Positions 57,884-64,000 of a stretch of 64,000 nt of DNA are shown one piece after another. A program made the position numbers and the translations under genes. This stretch comes from Scatophagus argus (taxonomy: Eukaryota > Chordata > Actinopteri > Scatophagidae). The stretch lies in NCBI RefSeq assembly GCF_020382885.2, contig NC_058507.1:3299715-3363714 (forward strand), read 5' to 3'. How positions within the stretch are numbered: position 1 is the first letter of the stretch; every line of letters starts with the position of its first letter. The notes beneath the pieces were generated by a model. It was not told where the DNA came from, ran no database searches, and was given only the letters and a program-made list of their open reading frames with translations.

Positions 57884-60800
57884 CAAAGTGATGAAAAAGA
57901 GAAGGTCACACCACAAAGGAGAAATCCCTTGAGAGTCGGTGGCACAGAAGAAGAAAAGCAGGCGGAAGCAGAGCGGCAGACTGAAGAGACGACAGGATAG
58001 AAATTTTTGGAAGTGGGAAAAAGTGTTTCCTCTCCACCTTCTCACCGACCACTGAGCATGTGCAACCTCACCTGTTCTGCTGATTGGCTGCCTGCTGCTG
58101 CCGGGTCTCCTGAGGCACTGGTTTTGGCGCCGCAGCTTGTGCCACGCTGGGTGGTGACCTCGCCATAGCATTGGCAAGGGGAGAGAGGGAACAGAGCGCT
58201 ATAGGGGAGCTACTACTGTCAAGAGTTAGAGAAGGAGCAGAGGAGGTCAGGGAGGGGAGGTCAGGGCCAGGCTGAGCCAAAGAAGACTCCTTCTGTATAG
58301 CACCAGGATCGCTCCCAAAGGAGGGCAGGAGGAGCTCGTTAAAGGCAGGCGTCAGTGTGCCCTCCGACTGGGAGCGGTGTAGCGTTTGTGACTGAGGGAA
58401 TTTCAAGAACATGTCGTCTAAGAAGACATGCTGATTTTCCACATCTCCCTCGGTGAGCCCCCTTGGATTAGAGTTCACGAAAGTATCTGTCGATGCCGCA
58501 AGGAGGACTTCCAAACCAAAGTCATCCTCTGTCATGACTCTTGGCTCAGCAGCTGTAATGTTGTCCTCAGCTCTACAGAGAGGTAATTCACTTTGGTCAG
58601 TTTGTTTGGTTTCTTCACTGGATGGTTTGCATGCATGGGTGGAATCTTCTTGGCCCAAAGCAGAGCCAGCGGTGCTCTGAATCTCGCTTAGCTCACCACA
58701 GAGTGTTGAATTCGCAGAGTGCAGCGTCTCGTTTGGTTCCGAGCATTTGGAGGATGGGTGAGACTCACAGGTTTGGTAACCCTGCGAGTCAGTGCTCACA
58801 TAAAGGCTGGTGCTCTGATCGAATACCTGAGGGTGCAACAGTGTGTTGTCAAAGCCTTGGCTGGGACTGATGTGACTGGTGTTAAGAAAATCACCAACAA
58901 GCCCGAATGATATTGGAGATCTCCAACTTGCATCCTGCTCTCCTATGGTAGTTCTCTCAATAAGCAAGTCCGACAAACTCTGCCTCATGTTAGGGGAGGA
59001 GGTTATGATGGGTAATGATGGGTGAATGGAGCAGAGTTCATCATCTGGAGTCGCTGTAGCCGTTGCATGTGTAGTGTTACTTACAGATTCAGAGGAAACG
59101 TTTAACACTTTAGAAAAATCCTCATTGGATTTTGTCTGTAGATCTGAGAGTTGTGGTGCCCGAGTCTCTTGTGCAGTGATCACAGGGTGCTGATGTGTGA
59201 GCACTGGGGACTGCAGTGCCAATGACCCCTCCAAAACATTTATATCTATCTTTTCATCACCTTCCCTGTGCTGAATAACAGTGTGCTGGTCTAGATCAAC
59301 TACAGACAGATCATTTGATCCGACAGTAATGTCATCTTCAGACTCTGAGGGCTTTAAGCTTTTCACCACAGCCAACTCAGAGGATTTCTCAAAGCTGAGG
59401 ATGTTGCTTTCAAAGTTCTGTGCCTCAGCTTCTTCGGAGGAGGATGCAGAGAATTTATCTGAATACGAAGAGACACAGGAGAGGAAATCCTCTTCTGCTG
59501 AACTCCCGAGACCTGAAGAACCAGGATCTGGGGAGCTGCTGTTGAGCTTCACAGCCGAAGTGTGATGGGGGGCTTGAGGCATATTAGTGTCAGTTAAATC
59601 ATTTTTGTAAGTAGTACTGTTAGCTTGGTTAGTTTCAATGGAAGCAGCCAGGTCTGATGAGTTATCGGGTGTATTTAAAGTTATGCTATCACTCTCAAAA
59701 CTTGTGTGCTCTGGGATTGGCTCAAGAAATTGTGTAAATGTGTCACAGTGATACATGTTAGCACCAGTCACCTGGCTGTTGGGTTTATGCAATTCAAATC
59801 CTAATAGTGTGCAAGGTTGAAGATGTGGTGAGTCATTCATTTTTGTGTTTTGATCAGCATCCGTTAGGGGTAGAAATGCCTTTTTATTATTGCAGTGTTC
59901 CAGTGGATGGTCACTGGGTGTGTTTTGCTGTGTTTTGCAATCTGTGGTCAGATCCTCAGGAGACTGCAGCCTGCCAGCTGCAAACGCTTCAAAGGATTCA
60001 TCCCACTCTGCTTCCTGTTCCAGCCCCCCAGCAGATGTAAAAGGATTGGATGGCCTCTTGCTCGAAGGTGTCCCCCCTTCCGTGGCAGTCGGAGGAAGAG
60101 CTCGTTTCTCAACTTTGGCATCTATACCAGCGATGGAGTACTGTGTGGTTGGGTTGTCGTGAGTCAAAGTCAGGTTAGTATTACACGCCGGGGGAAAGAG
60201 ATGAGCTATCGGGGGCCGGGAACTGGAGAGATAGGGCAGAGGAGGCAGCGAAGGTTTTAGGGGCTGAGCAGCTAGCATGTCTTCATAGAAAGGGTTGTGT
60301 TGGAGGAGAGAGAAGAAAGGGTTGCCGGGGGATAAGAGAGGTGGTGTGCTCTGTGAGTGGCAGAAGGGGTTAGTGTGATGCAGTGGGGAAACCAGAGAAG
60401 CAGGATCTACAGAGGGACCCGAGGAGTGGTGACTAGGTGGGAGGGGTGGGTGGTGAGGGTGAGGACTGGGCTCTAGTTTAGGGGGCACCACCAGGCTGTG
60501 AAAGGAAGGGCACACAGTCCTCTTGATTAGTGAGGATTGTTCAGACAGCTGAACTGCAGACCTGCACTAGGTTTTCTGTCTCAAAGCACATCTTAATCAT
60601 GCATTCTTACAGACTGGCTTTTGTACAACCTGTTTTTTTTCGAAATGTACTGTTGCCTTAAACTCTGCTTTACTTCAGACACGGCAGTTTTGTTGCTTAG
60701 CTGTTGTAACAGATGTTTTCCTCATTGTTGCTTCACTGCCTGGAAAAACCTTTAAACCTGCAGTAACTGAATTTTCTGGCAACTTGGGGGCAGCGCAACA

Positions 60801-63715
60801 AGCTGGAAACACAGCAGTGACATTTTATAACCTTTGATAACGAACATGATAGCAAAGGGATCCCAGTTTACTCAACCAGCAGACATATATAAAGATGGCC
60901 GACGTGTCTCCACTTTCTCACGATACAAAGGTGAAACCAAAATATCCCAGCTACTAGTGCTGCCATCTTGTTCTGGTGACATTATTTGAGTCTGTGCAGT
61001 AATGATGGGGCGGTGGAGCAGTATCAAGTTCTCACCCAATCAAGAGCAGCGCTCAGCTGTCTATCACGACATTTCACACATTTTTATAGTGTCAAAAGAA
61101 TAAATAAAACCAAACTTCCATCTGCTCACATGGAGGGCCGAGGGGTTTGTGACCAATACTGCAGCCAGCCACCAGGGGGGCATCCAGATGCTTTGGCTTC
61201 ACTTTTGAGAAAATGTCATGTCATCCATCTTTATATATTGTCAATGGTCTGAGCTTTGTTGCTTTAGCTGCCAGTCACTACCTCAGTCTGTATTTGGTGT
61301 GAAACAGGTAGTGTCCAGGGGGTTTTGGAGAAAACAGCTGACTGTTGTTGATGAGAGTCAGCCTTGATGAGAGAAATGACACTGAACCAAAGCAGTAAAG
61401 CTGCAAGCAGGAAAACCAAAACAATTAGCTAAATGACAGTAACATGCATTCATCACTAGTAGCGACCCCTTTCACTTGTAATCCACCATGCCCATTGACA
61501 ATATAAACATTGAGAATATGAAACATTCATTAGTGCAGCTTTAAAGTCCCTATGGATAGAACTGCTTTGATTTTGGCAGACTGCAAGTACGCTGCTACCA
61601 CCAGACACGCAACTGAAACTTACCAAGAAGAATGGGCTGAAATCGATACCACAACTGTGGTAATTTTTTTTTCAACAAACTAAATTTTGCAGGAAGAATA
61701 ACTGGAAAAATCTTCTAATCCTGTGAAAATCTACCCGTGGAGGCTTTAACTGCAACTGCTATGCAAATAGCATCAATCAAAAATTGAATAGAAATCATTG
61801 AAATCAATCATACGTGTTTTCGAATCTTTAAAAACATCCATCTCTGTGGCTCTTCTGTGTTTTCATTGGCACATGATGGAAAGTTGATGCAGCTGGGTGT
61901 AGTGATTACTTTGTGCTACTGGTGCCAACTTGGCGCTTTTCCACATGGATGTAAGAGCATGTGGGTGCGTAGCCTGTGAAAATGTATAGTTACAGAGCTG
62001 GCAGAAAGGTACTGAGCGTACTATGGTCCAGAATAGCTGACCTCGCGTGAATCAGCAGGTGCTTAACAGGCCAATATTTTGTTTACGCTCAGTATACAGG
62101 AATATTACAATTTGTAGCTTGTTTTTAAGGTTCCTTCTAGACCTGAATTAAAGGCTAATGTTATGTCAATTCAAACTGTGGAAGCAGTGCATTCCTTACA
62201 GCAGTGGGCAGTACCAAAGAAAGTACAGAACAGCAGGTAGCTCACCCTCAAAATAAATTACCCACTTAAGAATGCGCTTGTGTTAGAAGTGGAAATGAAA
62301 TTAGATAGGGGTTTTCTTCCCTCCGTTATCTCTGCCCCCACACACGCACACACACACACACACAAATTACAAATGCATATACAAAACCGATGCCCACACA
62401 CACACACACACAAACCCACACAACCCTACATATACACAAAACCTGTCGGGGAGCAGGGAAACTCCGGCTCACATCAGTGATGATTCTCACTGAACCATAT
62501 TACAGCGTGCACAAGGCTTCAGCTTGATAAAGGTAATTTCACAAGAGCAGCTCCCTCCTCCATCTGCATTGCAGATACCTGCTGTAACCAGAGACTGAGA
62601 CCAGGAGCTGAGGACGGACGTGTACAGAGCTGGAAGCAAATCCTGGCAGCCATGCTGGTACACAGGAAGTGAAAAGTAAACAACTACTCTAATAGCTATT
62701 GAACGTAATGCTACTTCTCTGAGTGTGGATTTTTAAGTTTAACCCTACATTTGAAGCGTTTACTCCAGACAAGGCTTCTGTGAGTTCTATCTGAAGAAAA
62801 CAGGTACACAAAAGATATGCATTACTTTACTTCCAAACAGTTACGGATTATTGAACAAATGAATTAGCAGTATGGTAAAATATTAACCTTTAAAGGAATG
62901 TTGCAACATTTTGGGGAATAGGCCTGTTTTTTGTTAGTAAAATGAGAAAATCTATTCTACCTGGAGGGGATTAGCAATAAGGTGAGCAGTTTTTTTGGCC
63001 CTCTTCATTCTATCCATATTCATGCTAAAATGATAATTCGTCATCTGTTTGTTGTTGTGACAAATGAACCTGTCAGTGTGTGATTAGTCATCTCTGTGAT
63101 CACAGCGAGTGTCTCACCTGGGTTTGCTGTGCGAGTCCTTAGATCCGAACCATCCCTTGTGTTTCTCCTCAGTGGCAGCTGGGGCTTGTTCAGACTCATC
63201 CTTGGACTGACTCTGCCCTTTCCCCGCTGACTCACTCCTGCCATAAGAGAACAAGTTCCTCTTTTGCTTTTTCCCCTGGCTTTCCGACTCCACTGCAGAG
63301 GAGGCAGCTTTGGGAAGAGCGGGCTGTCCCAACCGCACTACTTCTTCTTCGTCTGCACCCAGCATGGGGCCGCTTTGCTGCAGGGCCGCCGCTATGGCTG
63401 CCTTCTCCTCCTCGCCGGGCTTGTCGAAAGACCAGCGACGCCCATCTCCTACAGGGCCTTTAGGGAGGTCTGTGGAAGCCCGCAGGCTGAGGTTCTGTAG
63501 AGACATTGAGAGAGGCAAAGACTTCTGCAACAGTCCCAGGCCTAAAGAATTTGGAGGTTTTCCTGAGCCCGGGTCCAGGTGCTGGACTTTGTAAGCATGG
63601 CTTCCATTAACGCACACAGTGGGCTGAGGCACTGCGATGGTGATCTCTCCGGCCTCATCACCAAACTCACATTTGAGAGAGGACGACGACTTAGGCGACA
63701 AGTTTGCCGTGTGCT
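54749..63715 (-). CDS. rab11fip5: Rab11 family-interacting protein 5 (Rip11/Gaf-1), 3' portion
   Basis: Class I Rab11 effector acting in recycling-endosome traffic. Four exons are visible, in gene order 63,118-63,715, 58,072-60,495, 56,199-56,355 and 54,749-55,006, encoding about 1,144 residues. The 5' exons with the membrane-binding C2 domain lie beyond the right edge. Exon one is serine-rich, with RRWSFDKPGEEEKAA and a lysine-rich stretch (GKKQKRNLFSYG). The 2.4-kb exon is low-complexity and acidic, with four NPF motifs near its start. The last exon encodes a coiled coil (ELVALLVQREAELERQKEEF) and the Rab11-binding motif DLEDYIDTLLVRIMEQKP, then TLLQV. This fits FIP5 (human ends YIDRLLVRIMETSPTLLQI) better than FIP1 or FIP2. 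All visible junctions are GT-AG and in frame (split codons AG|C give Ser twice). The first visible acceptor (63,716-63,718) leaves a split codon completed by AG. Confidence 0.92.
55015..55075 (+). repeat. (AG)n microsatellite forming the polypyrimidine tract of the last rab11fip5 exon
   Basis: About 30 AG units with one GGG interruption. On the gene strand it is (CT)n, ending only 9 nt before the acceptor ATTCTTCAG at 55,007-55,015, so the repeat supplies the splice polypyrimidine tract. Confidence 0.95.
55076..56198. other. rest of the last rab11fip5 intron
   Basis: Noncoding, AT-moderate sequence. No exon or known repeat is seen. Confidence 0.5.
56356..58071. other. rab11fip5 intron upstream of the 157-nt exon
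   Basis: Noncoding. It contains the GT tract at 57,827-57,882. Nothing else is recognised. Confidence 0.5.
57827..57882 (+). repeat. (GT)n microsatellite, about 27 units
   Basis: Near-perfect GT tract with an early TATG interruption, about 190 bp downstream (gene sense) of the long exon's donor at 58,071. Confidence 0.95.
58072..60495 (-). other. rab11fip5: long internal exon of rab11fip5, probable cassette (long-isoform) exon
   Basis: 2,424 nt, an exact multiple of three. The acceptor is CTTCCTTTCACAG and the donor AACAG|GTGAGG. It both starts and ends in phase 2, and skipping it joins AG to C as a serine codon in frame. NPF motifs are encoded at 60,363-60,371, 60,315-60,323, 60,288-60,296 and 60,039-60,047. 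A DESFEAFAAG segment follows the fourth. The rest is Ser/Thr/Glu-rich and likely disordered. Mammalian RAB11FIP5 is known in short and long forms, which fits an optional exon here. Confidence 0.8.
60884..61240 (+). mobile_element. non-autonomous DNA-transposon-like element (MITE) in a rab11fip5 intron
   Basis: The left end CATATATAAAGATGGCCGACG and the right end GTCATGTCATCCATCTTTATA are imperfect inverted repeats of about 22-24 bp. The interior (GCTGCCATCTTGTTCTGG, GGGGCGGTGGAGCAG, CAATCAAGAGCAGCGCTCAG, CAGCCAGCCACCAGGGGG) matches a repeat I remember as frequent in teleost genomes. It has no transposase and only short chance frames. Confidence 0.6.
62341..62364 (+). repeat. (CA)n microsatellite
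   Basis: About 11 CA units with one CG interruption, in a rab11fip5 intron. Confidence 0.9.
62393..62412 (+). repeat. (CA)n microsatellite
   Basis: About 9 CA units, 30 bp from the previous CA tract. Confidence 0.85.
62889..63000 (+). repeat. relic of the left end of the 'TTAGCTTAGCATAA' teleost repeat
   Basis: It reads AAAGGAATGTTGCAACATTTTG, GGGAATAGGCCTGTTTTTTG and AAATGAGAAAATC, the family's typical start. It ends about 120 bp before the donor end of the exon at 63,118-63,715. Confidence 0.6.
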
Positions 63716-64000
63716 CTGCAAAAACGAGGCAAGAGGAGGAGACGAGAAGAGGTGGAGAGGAGGGACACAAAAAGGAAAAATGAGAAAAGATGGACACAGG
63801 AAATCAATGACTTTAGTGAATAAAATCTACAGGCAGCTTTTACCTCAGAATTTAGATAGTGTGAACTGTTGCTCTGAGCTTCAGAATGCAACTTCAGAGT
63901 GCAAGCAGGTGCTAAACAATGTAGATGGCACTCAGAGGAGCGCAAGCCTCCATAAAGTCTATACAGCTGTCAAAATATAGCAGTTCCACTTGTGGGATTT
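63716..64000. other. rab11fip5 intron running off the right edge
   Basis: Downstream on the + strand, this is intron upstream of the 598-nt exon (acceptor TTTTTGCAG). No further rab11fip5 exon is recognisable before the window ends. Confidence 0.6.

Noticed and set aside
59281..60260. Several + strand open frames of 77-121 codons
   Set aside because: Antisense to the long rab11fip5 exon, whose 807-codon frame explains the lack of stops.
1..64000. CRISPR arrays, phage or bacterial defence genes, tRNA or rRNA genes
   Set aside because: None seen. The repeats are microsatellites or interspersed eukaryotic relics, without regularly spaced direct repeats.

Overview
The window is vertebrate nuclear DNA, most likely from a ray-finned fish, probably a spiny-rayed (percomorph) one. 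The evidence is GT-AG introns with short coding exons, vertebrate developmental genes with fish-type intron sizes, abundant CA/GT microsatellites, and worn copies of several interspersed repeats that I recognise from teleost genomes. There are no bacterial-type operons, CRISPR arrays or phage genes. Nearly all short open frames are chance or microsatellite frames.

Four protein genes can be assembled exon by exon. On the + strand lie two homeobox genes about 9 kb apart: noto (floating head, notochord specification; 14,625-15,629) and emx1 (forebrain patterning; 24,795-29,929). On the - strand follow sfxn5 (a mitochondrial sideroflexin; 14 coding exons, 50,597 down to 34,066) and the 3' part of rab11fip5 (a Rab11 effector in endosome recycling; 63,715 down to 54,749, with its 5' exons beyond the right edge). 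emx1 and sfxn5 converge tail to tail across about 3.3 kb. The emx1-sfxn5-rab11fip5 order and orientation match the human 2p13 block as I recall it. In human, NOTO lies beyond RAB11FIP5 rather than beside EMX1.

Region by region: 1-14.3 kb has no gene I can support, only repeat relics, microsatellites and possible regulatory sequence. At 14.36-15.63 kb are the noto promoter and its three exons. The 15.6-24.5 kb stretch is intergenic, with a perfect 25-bp inverted repeat and several stretches that look like enhancers. emx1 occupies 24.8-30.3 kb. Its neighbour sfxn5 covers 33.6-50.6 kb, and its introns hold blocks rich in homeodomain-type ATTA motifs. The 50.6-54.3 kb stretch is intergenic plus likely rab11fip5 3' UTR. 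rab11fip5 fills the remainder.

The genes do not form a pathway. The likely functional link is regulatory: noto and emx1 are tissue-restricted transcription factors, and the ATTA-rich blocks in the introns of the housekeeping-type neighbour sfxn5 suggest a genomic regulatory block that keeps the genes linked. This is inference, since conservation cannot be measured here. I found no clearly new biological system. The most interesting items are the matching intron architecture of noto and emx1, the frame-neutral 2.4-kb NPF-rich rab11fip5 exon, a 60-bp CT repeat serving as a splice tract, and the perfect 25-bp hairpin.
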